Assembly (NCBI GenBank): GCA_947568835.1
Contig: OX387608.1
Span: forward strand, 12,748,001 to 12,812,000
Direction of reading: 5' to 3'
DNA length: 64,000 bases
Origin: Protonemura montana
Lineage: Eukaryota > Arthropoda > Insecta > Plecoptera > Nemouridae
The position numbers and the translations under genes were made by a program. The first letter of the stretch is position 1; each line of letters starts with the position of its first letter. The notes under the pieces are model-generated. The model saw only the letters and a program-made list of their open reading frames with translations, had not been told where the DNA came from and did no database searches. Shown in pieces: positions 37,101 to 46,589 of this stretch.

Positions 37101-40100
37101 GCCGCTTGCGTGGAGGCGTTGTACGACCTCGGCCTTGCAAACAAGAGGCTCGGTGAGTGAGTTTGTTTAGCAAAACATTTCGGCGCGAGCAAAAGCTTTA
37201 AAGCAAATGGCAAATGGTGGACATCTGCAAAGATAATTTGTATTTTTTTATTATTAGGAACACTAATCAAATACTTAGTCCATTGCAAGCATATGCAATT
37301 TAAATTAGATTTCATACGGTTTGCAGTGTTGTTAAAAATGACAGTTGGCCTGCATGACCTCCAAAGCGACCAGTGGCGCCTATGCCGGAAAAGTATGTTA
37401 TCTTCACGATATATTTTAACATTGTGCTTTTGAGCATATATTCTCACAATAAGATATGAAAAGAGACTTGTAGTTTATAAAAGTCTAGAATGGAACAAAG
37501 AAAGTCACAGTAATATATGTTTCACTGTTACATCACTGCATCTTCAGCCACTAAATACGTTAAACAATTTAGCAACAGCAATAATTCAGTCCATCTAAAC
37601 GGTCTGCCTAGTTCTTTGTCCCAACTAAAACAAAGCAGTAATGTTTCAACCCTTGATGTTGGCAGGTCTTTACGACGAGGCGCTCGCCTGCTTTGTGAAG
37701 CTGCAGGCGATCTTTCGCCATCAGCCGCAGGTGCTCTACCAGCTGGCCAGTCTGTGCGAGCTTGCAGGTGAGAAATACAACAATATCCTGACGCTTTTTC
37801 CTTAACTGAAACCTATTGTACAATCATGATAAACTTAAAAGTTCAGACAACCCTGAGATGGAAATGGAGAGATTTTAAGGAAAATTGTTTCTTAGATGTT
37901 CTGCAATTCTTTTTAACTTACAAAATTGGTTAAAATGGATTGGGGTAGCTGGAAGAAGAAAACATATCTTATGGAGGTTAAATATGGAGATGAAGTGAGG
38001 CACTGAGAGGTTTCGGCTTCTGCTTCGTTCAAGTGAGAAGAGTAGTGAGATGTAGTGGCGCTCCTTGTCGTTTGCAATCGGCCATCCTTTCTCTCCTCTT
38101 CCCCAATAAATGAATAAAATTCATTTTGCTCTTGTCAAGACGACTTGTTAAAGGTCTGTTGTTTCCAACACTTATTATGCAAACTCTCTGGTTCTAGGAG
38201 ATGTAGAGCAAGCTTCTGAATGGTACCACCAGCTGGTGGGCCTGGTACCATCGGACCCGGGTCTCCTCCGCAGGGTAGGGAACATGCTGGAATCAGCAGG
38301 AGACAAGACTCAAGCCTTCCAATATAACTTGGACGTAAGTGTCAATTCTGAGTGGATCTCATAACTGGGACTAGAATGGAGTCAAGACAAAAGGAATAAA
38401 TGTCACTGCATTTGACCGCTAGTTTATCTTTTGGTCTTTGGAATGTATGAATACTGAATAGGTAACACCGGAGAACAGATGGTAGATCGTGCTAAGTCAT
38501 TCTTCGGTGCAAAAAATTCGGCATCGCGTGGCAGTGCATAAAATGCACATTTAAGTGGAAAAACAAATTATTACACCTTCTCCGCAACTCCAATTTTTCA
38601 CAACTTGCTCCAATTTCCGCAGTCTTACCGTCACTACCCATGCCAGCTGGACGTTCTGAACTGGCTGGGCGCGCACCACGTGGAACTTCGCGCTGCCGAG
38701 AAGGCGGCAACGTTCTTCACGCGAGCGGCGCAATGCCAACCCGACCAGGTGAAGTGGCGACTCATGGTCGCGTCGTGCCACCGCCGCGCTGGGGACTATC
38801 ATCGCGCGATGGCGTGCTACAAGCGTGTGCATCGCGACTTCCCTGAGAACACGGAGTGTGAGTTTTGATTGCTTGCTTAGGTAGCTAAGTCCTGCAAAAT
38901 CACTCGTGTTTTAATTCACTCGATTCCTTCTTAACTAAAAGAAACATTTCAATTTCACTTTGTAGCATCTGTTTGTGAGAAGGAGGAAGACAGAGAAAAA
39001 ATTGAAAGAGGAAACAAAAGGATTCCTCCACAAATCCATGCTGTGCAGAGGTTGATAAGCAACGCGAGTGAAGTTGTTGTAATAACTTCAATCCTTTTAA
39101 CTTCTCTAGAGGTTATCATATTCATATTATTATAACTGGTTTTATTATGATTATTTTTATTCACCACACCTCATGTTACCAACATAACCAACATACCAAC
39201 TCAACAAAATGTCATCAAACCATGTTTTTCACAAATGACAATGAAGCAATAACAACAATTTCTTGACTGATTGCCTGATTTTGATGACAGGTCTGAAGTT
39301 TCTTGTGCGTATCTGCTCGGACCTGGGGCTGAAGGAGGCGGCCGATTTCGCGGTGGAGCTCAAGAAGTTGGAACGAGCCAAGGAGGTCCGGGAAAGAATC
39401 GGCAGCGGACGGCCAGGTAAATACGGGCAATTCCTTTGACAAGCCGAGTTTAATTTTTATTCTAATGGTAAATTGTAGCTTGACATCTTTTCAAAATGAA
39501 TTTTTTTAGATTAATACTCGGAAAGAGGAAAGTGAAAATGCAGGCAGCAAAGATGTAAAAGTTCTGAGACGTTTCGACTCTTGTTTACGTCACAGTTTAG
39601 ATTCAAGTCATCAAGAATCTCAGAAATGTATTTCTCCAATAGTTAGTGGTTTTGGTTTTTGATGCTAATGGCTATGTAATATTTTGGAAGATGAGACCCG
39701 ATGATGGAAAGTGATTGTTCCCTTCTAGCAAAATAAATAAGGCTAAGTATGTTTTTGAATCGCAGGCACGGTGAGCTCGCATCGTTCGAGCGGCAGTGGG
39801 CGATCCTCGCGCGGCGACAGCGGAAACGACTTGCGCCGAGGCGGGACGTTGCTTGCTCAGGACTCGGTGGAATCGGCGTCCTCAAGCTTCATGGGGCATC
39901 GTCGCGAAATCGGTACGCAGTCTCTAGACTTTCTTATGCGTCGGTGCTAATTTTGCTAATTAAAACTGTTCTGGACTTATAATCCTACTGTATGGTTTCT
40001 CAAATGTGTCATAGCATGAGTGTAGGCATATCCACAACAAACTTAGCAAGAAATAAGAAAAATAAGGGTTTTAGCACAGAGATTCTACAGAATCTACACA

Positions 40101-40730
40101 TACATATACAAAATTAAGTTTATTTTTGTGACAGAACAATCCCTTCTTGAATAAATGCTTCATTTGAATGTTAGATTTCCAAATAAACCTTCGGAAATAT
40201 CGGATAATTAGTAAAATGGAATTTGACCGTCCAAACGTGAAGATTCTCAACTTTTGCACATCGATTGCAATACCAACTACTGATTGCCCAAAATTTGATC
40301 GCTTTTAATTTGCAAATTAATTAAAATTATTGCATTTCGACGGGTTATTGTGTCTAACTGTTATTCTCCAGAAGAAAATTATACCAAAGTAGATAGGTTT
40401 TACAGAAACAGGTCTTTGAAACTATTTTATCATTAGAAAATGCTATTTATTAATAATCTTTCATAAATTATCATAATGAACAACAACAAAAGCCAGCTAA
40501 TCTAATCATCTGCATAGATCACAAATGCATATTAAATTCTTGTTTGCTCGTTGTTAACGCAGCATTCCGAAAGCAGACCGTTGACATTGTGTTACCCTAC
40601 AGAGGCGAGCTACGCAGATCCACTCGGTCCTTTGGCTGAGCGTCCACGCACATCCGCTGCCCATCGAGCACCGCAAGAAATCGACGAGTTTGCAGACGAT
40701 GACATCGGAGACGATTTGCTGCCGCAGTAA
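22130..40730 (+). CDS. IFT88: Intraflagellar transport protein 88, 16 exons, complete
   Basis: Exons: 22130-22270, 22714-22842, 23372-23550, 23988-24183, 24627-24818, 34161-34296, 34837-34958, 35374-35521, 35689-35885, 36945-37152, 37666-37767, 38198-38334, 38623-38857, 39291-39416, 39766-39912 and 40603-40730. They total 2523 nt (840 aa; human 824-833) with no frame break. The N-terminus has DEDDLYSGYNEYHSALD, then RPMTAVRGAGFTSQ and SPEEKIRQLERRI. Tetratricopeptide repeats follow (LFNLANQYAASNMNQEALNT, NMGNIYMKLGDFPRAVKMYR, IGLLFVRMGQHEDA, SCHRRAGDYHRAMACYKRV). The acidic tail ends IDEFADDDIGDDLLPQ. IFT88 is a core IFT-B subunit needed to build cilia; in an arthropod it would act in sensory neurons and perhaps sperm. 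Intron 5 (24819-34160) is by far the longest and contains a satellite and an antisense gene. Confidence 0.97.
22882..23305 (+). mobile_element. 5S rRNA-derived SINE, full length, in IFT88 intron 2
   Basis: This is the best-preserved single copy. It has GGTTTGGCGTGTTGGAAACA, TCACCGAAGTTAAGCAACAC (box A region), GGTATTGAATGGGTGACC (box C region), body block CCGTCCTTCGGAAGGGACG, CTAGGTTAGG, a CATCAT run, CACCGACGCCAATAGACC and a tail CACCAATAATAAAATAATT. Confidence 0.92.
25040..30960. repeat. Satellite of about 136-bp units in IFT88 intron 5
   Basis: About 43 head-to-tail units fill nearly 6 kb. Landmarks in each unit are GATTCCTGGATGCTGCAGTT, GATAGGGTGATACAAGA, GTCCAGTTGTTGT, GTTCTTCCTCGGAA and GGGCATTCGTAACTCATTCC. 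Successive landmarks (for example near 29076, 29212, 29348, 29484) are 136 bp apart. Variant subtypes alternate: some units read AAGGCGAGCATTATTACTCG, others GAAAAAGGAGTTCATT, others CGTGAAAAAGACGTGCA. Higher-order copying is visible: 25521-25775 recurs at 26342-26596, and 27099-27341 recurs at 27641-27883. Units at the right end decay toward 30960 and merge into the 3' end of the antisense gene. Open frames inside it (60-140 codons) shift frame with each unit because 136 is not a multiple of three, so I do not call them genes. Confidence 0.95.
31226..33092 (-). CDS. Unrecognised protein with 84-aa repeats, antisense in IFT88 intron 5
   Basis: Proposed exons on minus: 33092-33047 (MSSNDRNSKKSEVAH plus one base, donor GTGAGTG) and 32814-31226 (acceptor TTTTGCTATTCACAG). 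They join in phase 1 to give 544 aa. The large frame has no stop over about 1.6 kb in an AT-rich intron. Its N-terminal part is Ser/Thr-rich, then basic (RLRRLPLTTHRS, MRHFVDFSKRVVDLVPSLV). Residues about 190-500 hold three full 84-aa repeats and one partial, each with SEALLPN, a Ser-rich stretch, DLEEQPSV, VFPTVVEGSEEDEVSCQDLE and ARNQQEPEENCQDKG. The repeats are acidic and probably disordered. The C-terminus is strongly basic with a double Cys (WKRFKRIFMCCVPIRSNRK), possibly for membrane or nucleic-acid contact. I recognise no family. A reverse AATAAA lies at 30911-30906. It may be lineage-specific; expression is unproven. Confidence 0.62.
34359..34512 (+). mobile_element. 5S rRNA-derived SINE fragment in IFT88 intron 6
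   Basis: It keeps AACTGCGCTGGGCCAGGTAT and CGGTGACCATAATTTA, then GACCAGTTCTGTTTG and a worn body ending near GTTAAGCCGGAGG. Both ends are missing. Confidence 0.75.
34552..34762. repeat. 39-nt inverted repeats enclosing a tRNA-like sequence
   Basis: The arms 34552-34590 and 34762-34724 match as reverse complements with four mismatches; both read TTTATTATTA then CAACACTA, AACCGTCTCAA and AATTG. Between them lies the 73-nt tRNA-like sequence, placed against the right arm, and a third partial copy of the arm at about 34619-34645 (ACACTAAAATCGTCTTAAAA). The whole is about 211 bp. No obvious target duplication was found at the outer edges. Confidence 0.75.
34652..34724 (+). tRNA. tRNA-like sequence with a non-standard anticodon loop
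   Basis: It is 73 nt long and folds as a cloverleaf. The acceptor GTCCAAG pairs with TTTGGGC (one G-U and one T-G), with discriminator A. The D arm is GCTC/GAGT, and the T arm has GGGG-TTCGAGT-CCCC. Box A (TAGCTCAATGG) and box B (GGTTCGAGTCC) are intact. The anticodon arm is odd: ACACC/GGTGG leaves an A-G mismatch, and the 7-nt loop TGCGATA has G, not T, at position 33. A literal CGA anticodon would mean Ser, but there is no long variable arm. I regard it as a tRNA-derived Pol III unit or pseudogene, not a decoding tRNA. Confidence 0.55.
35002..35252 (+). mobile_element. 5S rRNA-derived SINE fragment in IFT88 intron 7
   Basis: The stretch shows CAGCAACATTGTGCTGAGAC, GGTATTGAATGGGCGACCAT, then a worn body (ACCATCCTTCGGAAAGG) and GTGCTAAGTTCA in place of the CTAGGTTAGGTTCA block. 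The 5' end is missing. Confidence 0.75.
39008..39112 (-). mobile_element. 5S rRNA-derived SINE body fragment in IFT88 intron 13
   Basis: Only the central body is kept: on minus, AAAGGATTGAAGTTATTACA to CAACCTCTGCACAGCATGG and TTTGTGGAGGAATCC. No promoter part remains. Confidence 0.7.
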
Positions 40731-41767
40731 CGAACTAATTGTCAAAGTTAAGTCCAATTCTGTCCGATTTTGCCGCGATCAGCATTTGGCAATATCTAGT
40801 CATTATGAAATATCTAGTCAATATCTAGCCCTGACATCTCTTGTATAGGGGTTCCGTCCAAAAAGCAAAAACTAAAAAATTAGGATAGTTATTATTTTTA
40901 CTGAAGTAGACAGAAGTATTTGATTAAAATAATTAATAAGATTTATCGAAGTCAAAGACAGCTTGTGACCCTTTGACATAGTAGTAATATTTCTTCAGAA
41001 AATGTCCACCTATTTTATCCGTACATACTTTTAAGCAGTATTTTATCATGTGTAGAACCATAGATTACTAAGACATATGAATAATGTTTACCCTATTTGT
41101 ACAATTAAACAGATATCTACAAGATGCATTTCTTGATTGTCAATATAGCACAAAAAATAAGCCAGCAAGTTAATTAAACTAACCGAGCCAAATACTTGAC
41201 TACACTTGATTCTGAGCTTGCTGGCGGTCAACCCATACGTAGAAGAGAGAGCAAGCTGTGCGATTTGCTAGAAATCTACCAGAGACACAGATATTGTAAC
41301 CGTTGAGTGTATTTATTTATTTATTTTATTTTTCCACAACTTTGACATGCACTTCATTCATTATAAATGCTATCGGTTGTTGCTAGGTTATTTGTATACT
41401 AGAGTTCTATGTGACCCATGTTGTATGTTTGCATATTACCACATATTGCATTTTTATTTACTTTTGGTGGCAATGCATTTTCCTGGCTTGATTTAAAAAA
41501 CAATCTACACAGTAATCCAAAGAGATCTGATTAATTTGTTTGAAAAATTGCGCAAAGCTTTGCTAAGAAAGATCTCATCGAATAATGTGCATTGTTCTTT
41601 TGTATATCATCAATTGTAATTAGTCATTATTCCATTAAGTTTTCCTGTTGCCAAAGAACTTCAATCTCAAGATGGGAGCAGCAAAATTCACAACATTTAC
41701 AGAATTCTGAATTATTTATGCAATTTGTTTTAAGTTCAACTTTTTATTGTATTTTTAATTTAGGTGC
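40731..41767. other. IFT88 3' flank, no gene seen
   Basis: AT-rich. It holds the IFT88 3' UTR and a short TATT-type microsatellite near 41310-41335. An AATAAA at 41768-41773 is the first clear signal but lies 1 kb past the stop. No protein or RNA gene is supported. Confidence 0.5.
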
Positions 41768-43905
41768 AATAAAAATTGCATATATTGCTGTCTAGTCCTC
41801 ATCTAGTCTCTCAGCTATGTCATCAAGTTACTTACTCTGCCGGCCTGAAAATGATATAACCAAGCGTACTACTAGGCATATTTGGACATCTTTCAGCGCA
41901 CATTGCACATTAATATCCCTTTTACACTGGTCCACTATCACTGGTACACTGGTTCCATATGATTCTTTGTGCATTTTTTAAATAAATTCTTGGATAAAAA
42001 ATATTTAAAAACTGGGTTTCTGAAGGTTACAAAATCTCATTTTCCTGATGTTTCACATTTACTCCTGTTACGTCATCGATAAAGTATCAAAGCTCATGCC
42101 TTATGTTCTTGTAGAGCCTGAGCTAGCTGCAGTTCTTGAAATTTTTTGCTTGATATCCTTAGATTAGCTCCAAAAATTACCTTGATTTGAGATTTTATTG
42201 GGGGCGATGTCAAGACTTCCTCACCCTTGCAACACATTGGATCTATACTCTCAACACAATCATTGAAATGGTACAAACGCTAGCAGCAAGATATGTGCTC
42301 GGCAAATATGGCCCACGTCTAAGCTAGACACACTTGAAAGTCTTAGCAGCACCTTTAAGCCAAGATTTTTTTAGTTGCTTCAGAATAAGTAATCAGAGTT
42401 TGAGGGGAAGACAGTCCTGTTAGTGATAGGTTCTAGTTAATAAATATAACTTTTGGTTGATTAACTTCTTACAGAGCAAGGGATTGCCTAAGGGAATCAA
42501 TTAAAAGGTTATTCAATAGAGCACATTTAATTGTATGCAGTGATGTATTCGTAAAATTTTTAGTGGGGGTACGCAAAAATGACCCATTTTTTTGTGTCGG
42601 CGGGGGGGGGGGGGGGGGGGGGGAGGAGGAGACCCAAGGCGAATGCACCGAAAGAGTGGAAATAGGGGGCTTCGGGCGCAGCTCCAAGTGAATTTTTATT
42701 CTAAGGTTTCTTTTGGAGCCAATCTACGAGTTTACGATGAAATTGGGCTTGGAATGACATGGTCAGAACTGCATTTTTAATTACGTAATGATTTTGAGAA
42801 AATTAAATTAATGCCGCCCTCTCATGTCTACACCTTCCCACATTGTTGCAGTCTTGAAATTTGGTGGGGATTCGGGAATCTGGTAAAAGAAAGTCTAATC
42901 ATTTTAATCGAATACTGGTTTAAATTTTTGTTGAAACTATCCATAGATACGCGCGTACTTTCGCGTTGAGGAGATTACATCAGTTTCCACAATGACTCTT
43001 TTTCATTGAACTCTTCTTCATTCGACGTTGGTGGTGTCTTCAACTTCTCCCAAACCAAATTTTGGTTTTTTAGGAGGGGCAAGGCCCGAAAGGGAATGCA
43101 AATCCACTTGCTTCCTCTTCTGTATCTTGAATTGAACTAACTCGTCCAGTGTGGCTCGTATGTGGCAATTTGGTTATTGTTTGTATTTTTGTCTTTCCTG
43201 CGAATTCTTATTATTTGAAGCGGGCTTGCTTCTGAGAGCTTGCACCGCCGTGCGACGCCGCGAAAGCGGCTACCGACTTCCCTACGTGATAACAGTAATA
43301 TGGTTCTAACTAACCCCTTTGTTGCAAGTCGCGACGCCGACATAGTTCCAGCCTACCTACTCTTAGTACGTTCGCATACAGTGGCAATCTTGCTAGGCCT
43401 ATTTTTAAGTAAGTGGATTATTAGAAATAAAACCCTTAACTGGGATATTTTCGGCTTTTAAAAAAATAAGTGCAGGATATTCCGAATAATCATAATTTAA
43501 TACTGCTTTCCCGTGCATTCACCTGCGTTCCCTCAAAAATTCAAAGTGGGGGTACGGCCAAAAATAAAATTAATAGTGGGTGGACTGCGTACACCCGCGT
43601 GCATTGACCAATACATCACTGATTGTATGCATGCAAATAAATAAAGTATTAAGATTTTTGCCATTAATTGTGAGGAAGCAACGAGTTCTTCCAATTGACT
43701 GTTACTTCAGAAGAATTATAGAACATTAAACAACAACAACAAGGTAACTTTGGGGAAATGGAGTCTATCTTAAATCAAGACACAACAGATTGATAAGGTT
43801 TGGTGATTAGCAAATATAGCGTTGGCCTCATGGCTTGATAGCTGTACCAAGGATCCTTTTGTTTCTTTTTTCTCAGAGGTGAGTGTTTTCCTAGAAGTAT
43901 TTTCA
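41768..43905. repeat. Repeat segment A, split by a hAT-like element
   Basis: The segment 41768-42537 plus 43622-43905 is a diverged copy of 51742-51877 plus 52973-53980. Shared stretches include CTCCAAAAATTACCTTGATT, GGGGGCGATGTCAAGACTTC, CACAATCATTGAAATGGTAC, CAAGATATGTGCTCGGCAAA and TTTCTTTTTTCTCAGAGGT. A short frame at about 42255-42330 reads EMVQTLAARYVLGKYGPRL and weakly resembles the end of a non-LTR reverse transcriptase, so the pair may be two copies of an old LINE and not a true segmental duplication. Confidence 0.75.
42538..43621. mobile_element. Non-autonomous hAT-like DNA transposon, copy 1
   Basis: A 1084-bp element with terminal inverted repeats CAGTGATGTATT at each end and a perfect 8-bp target duplication ATTGTATG (42530-42537 and 43622-43629). 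Close behind the left end is a poly-G run (about 42602-42623). No transposase is encoded; the longest frame (68 codons, minus) is kept in copy 2 only because the copies are nearly identical. The 8-bp duplication and CAG start point to hAT. Confidence 0.88.
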
Positions 43906-43914
43906 CTAAGTAAG

Positions 43915-44130
43915 TAATCTCCCAGATCTCCCACTGTCTCCCAGATCTCTCAGATCTCCCACTGTCTCCCAGATCTCCCAGATCTCCCACTGTCTCCCAG
44001 ATCTCTCAGATCTCCCACTGTCTCCCAGATCTCCCAGACCTCTCACTGTCTCCCAGATCTCCCAGACCTCTCAGTGTCTTTCATATCTCCCAGACCTCCC
44101 AGTGTCTTTCAGATCTCCAGATCTCCCAGA
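43915..44130. repeat. Minisatellite of CCCAGATCTCCCACTGTCT-type units
   Basis: Irregular tandem repeats of CTCCCAGATCT and CTCCCACTGTCT in units of about 9-28 bp. The run begins where repeat segment A stops matching segment B. Confidence 0.85.
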
Positions 44131-44299
44131 AATGCAAACAACTCCCGTGTGCTTAAAATGGCTGGCAAACATTTTCGTTGCAGAGAGAATACGTTCAGCT
44201 AATTCCAGCTAATTTTTTTAATACAAGAATTTCAACTGATTTCTTGTACGTAAAATGTACGATTGGGCCCTCCTTTGATATCCAAGGATCTGTTATTTC

Positions 44300-44400
44300 C
44301 CGCCACCTGTCGGCTCGTCTCGATGCTGGAATGAACAGGTCCCTACAGGCCGTACTGCGTTCGAATCCCGGCCGGTCCGTATTTTGTTCTTCATAAATCG
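44300..44400 (+). ncRNA. Weak tRNA-like sequence (box B only)
   Basis: The strong part is GCGTTCGAATCCCGG at 44357-44371, a near-perfect box B with GGCC on both sides. No convincing box A was found upstream. Kept because it belongs to the cluster that follows. Confidence 0.3.
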
Positions 44401-44488
44401 GCGTCCCCACTTAATTATTATCGACGATTTTCATCAAGTGTTTAGTAATAAATCCTCCGACATTCAATGGTTCATTTAGATCTGTTGT

Positions 44489-44534
44489 ATGGTCGTAGTC
44501 TACGGTGCCACTGGGCCGCGATTCGATTCCTGGA
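44489..44534 (+). ncRNA. Weak tRNA-like sequence, short middle
   Basis: Box A-like TGGTCGTAGTC and box B-like GATTCGATTCC (44520-44530) are only about 20 nt apart, too close for a full cloverleaf. Confidence 0.28.
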
Positions 44535-45166
44535 GGAACCTCCAACTTTTGTGACCTAATGCACTTCATCTTGAACATATTTCTTTTAAGGGATGGTGAT
44601 CAAATAAGCCGAAGTATACTTTTGAATTTTTTTTTTTTTTTGCTAAGTTCTTTATAGAATGTACATATAAAAGATTACGATCTATACCTCTCCACTTGCA
44701 GATTGGGTGCTTACTGCTTGGCTCATTGGTAGCAAACTGGCTTCATGTCGAAAAATTCAAAGTTAGTCCCGAGATCATAACGTGGTAGATATATATTTTT
44801 TTCTTTTTGACACAATGGTAGTAACGGGTTTTCTGATATTTGGAGTAAAACAATGGCAGGGGTCTGTGTCAGGTTGCAGTGCTCGGGTCAACCGAGCCAG
44901 TGTGTTGACGAGCATCTGGCGGCGGCGGTTGTTTTCAACTACACAGGGCCATGACTCATGTGTCGACCAATTTCGGGACAAGAGTTTCGAATCCTAGCGC
45001 CACCACTGGACGGCAGTTGTTTTAGAAGATGAAAGGTCTAGGAGCTTTCAGTAAATGAAAATGGAAAACTCGGAAAATATCTTCAATGCTTCTTATTCGG
45101 ATTCAGCGTTCGAAGTACGTACTTATATGTAATTATTTACTTCGTTAAAATCCCGCATCACATCAG

Positions 45167-45245
45167 CCGTTCTTGTGGTCGAGCGGTGAGGCCGTTCAGT
45201 CGATGTGGTGAAGAGTCTCCGATCGAATCCCGGCCAATGATTTTT
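45167..45245 (+). ncRNA. tRNA-like Pol III-type sequence
   Basis: TGGTCGAGCGG at 45176-45186 fits the box A consensus TRGYNNARNNG exactly. GATCGAATCC at 45221-45230 is a box B with one change. TTTTT follows at 45241-45245. The middle does not give an orthodox anticodon arm. Transcription is inferred from the boxes. Confidence 0.5.
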
Positions 45246-45552
45246 ATAAGACTACATTTTTTTTAAAATCAGGCGTATCAACATCCGGGTTACCGACCAA
45301 AGTCCAGCATTCATTGATCGAGTACATTTGATCTTCAACAGATTGCGCTGTGGGTCACAGTGCGTCTTAACACGATTGCGTGTTCGGTGAAACTTTACAA
45401 ATAAGATGAAATAGAGGCACTGCGATATCGCACCGGGCTTTGGCTGGCGTTCCTCTAGTTAGCCTCTAAAGCTTGCATTCTCGCGTAAGCTTGTTGCAAA
45501 TGGGGAAAGCCCATATTTTTTAGTTGTTGTGTGCTTCTGCACTGCTAGGTGT

Positions 45553-45622
45553 GGCGACCTGGTAGCTCAGGCAGAGGACCTCTGCACTGCAGAGACTCTA
45601 GCTTGCGTGGTCGAATACTAAC
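45553..45622 (+). ncRNA. tRNA-like sequence with altered box B
   Basis: TAGCTCAGGCA is a good box A (45563-45573). GGTCGAATACT at 45609-45619 is a poor box B. The middle contains back-to-back inverted repeats (GCAGAGG/CCTCTGC and CTCTGCA/TGCAGAG) in place of an ordinary anticodon arm. Confidence 0.35.
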
Positions 45623-45733
45623 TGTCTATAAAATATGAGATGATTTCCCTGACAGCTAGCGGGAATGCTATCGCGTAATGCCGGGATTTCAACCATGAAA
45701 TTTAAATAGGTTCATCTTTTTCATCAATGCAAG

Positions 45734-45820
45734 GCCGTCTGCGTGGCATATTGGTAGTGTCGCTGCTTCGGTGACTTTAAAGATATCCGCTACCTGGATC
45801 GAACCCATTCTACGGAGGAA
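45734..45820 (+). ncRNA. tRNA-like Pol III-type sequence
   Basis: Box A-like TGGCATATTGG at 45744-45754 and box B-like GGATCGAACCC at 45796-45806. Between them GTCGC-TGCTTCG-GTGAC forms a 5-bp stem with a 7-nt loop, placed like an anticodon arm but with G at the position of the invariant T33. Confidence 0.45.
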
Positions 45821-45904
45821 TCTTTTGACTATTGGAATGCAATATCCATCCGTAGTAACTGGAGTCAGGAGACTTAGATATCTAAAAAATCCAAAGGAAT
45901 ACAG

Positions 45905-46016
45905 TCGCCTGCGTGGTCGTGCGGTTTAAGGCATCGAATTCATCTCACTCATGGGCATAATATTGCTGTATGAGTGGGTTCGAATCACGTTCATGATTCG
46001 TATCTCTTCCTTTTCT
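45905..46016 (+). ncRNA. tRNA-like Pol III-type sequence with long middle
   Basis: Box A-like TGGTCGTGCGG at 45914-45924 and box B GGGTTCGAATC starting at 45976. A 7-bp inverted repeat (CACTCAT/ATGAGTG) lies between them, resembling a long variable arm. T-rich runs follow near 46010-46020. A degraded relative with a similar left flank is at 50310-50395. Confidence 0.45.
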
Positions 46017-46043
46017 TTTTTGGGCGTATGTTTTAGACAGTAG

Positions 46044-46096
46044 CAAAATTGCCGGGCGCTCCTGGCGCTTCGCGCCAGTCGCGCCCGCCAATTTTG
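46044..46096. repeat. GC-rich 53-nt hairpin with 25-nt arms
   Basis: The arms 46044-46068 and 46072-46096 are reverse complements with three mismatches, with loop TTC. The top is CTGGCGC-TTC-GCGCCAG; the base is CAAAATTG. It is strikingly GC-rich against its surroundings and begins about 70 bp past a tRNA-like unit. It could be a structured RNA, a transposon end or a pre-miRNA-like hairpin; nothing seen here decides. Confidence 0.7.
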
Positions 46097-46309
46097 CGGG
46101 ACGTTCCCACGACCCCAGACCCCACCTAACCCCGTGTGCGGCTGCTAAGTCTAGCATCAAGTATATAGGAATAGTTGTGAGTGTTAAACTGCCACCTGTC
46201 GGCAGAATATTGAACTACATTCTGGACTTATACAATTTTTGATATTTTTTCCAACGTCTGAGTTTGATTACTAGATACCAGGGCGACTTGAGCTCAGAGC
46301 TGCCAAAAA

Positions 46310-46388
46310 GCTGCTCGTCCGGGATTCGAACGCATCACCTTCACGACACGAAGCAAGCACGCTAACCACTGAGCCATGCTGGGCTGCT
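46310..46388 (-). ncRNA. tRNA-like Pol III-type sequence, minus strand
   Basis: Read on minus, box A is TGGCTCAGTGG, an exact consensus match, and box B is CGTTCGAATCCC. A TTTTT terminator follows at once (46309-46305). The D stem pairs in three of four positions, but the T stem pairs poorly, and the anticodon region (CTTGCTTCGTGTCGTGAAGG) gives no clean arm. Confidence 0.5.
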
Positions 46389-46502
46389 GATAGTGACAGG
46401 AAATAAAGCAACTAAAATGTCAACGATTCGATGTAGCTCCTATCTCTTTGCATATCATTTTATTGCAGCAATTAATATTTATTAAAAATATGCATCATTC
46501 GT

Positions 46503-46589
46503 GGCCACTCTGGTGGCCAAGTGGGTACGATGCCTCAGTCAAGTCCAGAGTGGCCGGGGTTCGATATCCGCTCTGTGAACCTATTTTTT
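46503..46589 (+). ncRNA. Hairpin-boxA plus box B Pol III-type sequence
   Basis: GGCCACTCTGG (46503-46513) pairs perfectly with CCAGAGTGGCC (46545-46555), an 11-bp stem. Its loop starts with TGGCCAAGTGG (46514-46524), an exact box A. GGTTCGATATCC (46558-46569) is a box B with one inserted base. TTTTTT lies at 46584-46589. The shape is not a cloverleaf. Confidence 0.5.

Noticed and set aside
42592..42780. Gly-rich frames at the poly-G runs (also near 51855-52132)
   Set aside because: Low-complexity translation of a homopolymer in a hAT-like element; no homology.
43137..43343. 68-codon minus frame conserved between the two hAT-like copies
   Set aside because: Conservation follows from the recent age of the copies. 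There is no transposase motif and the frame is short.
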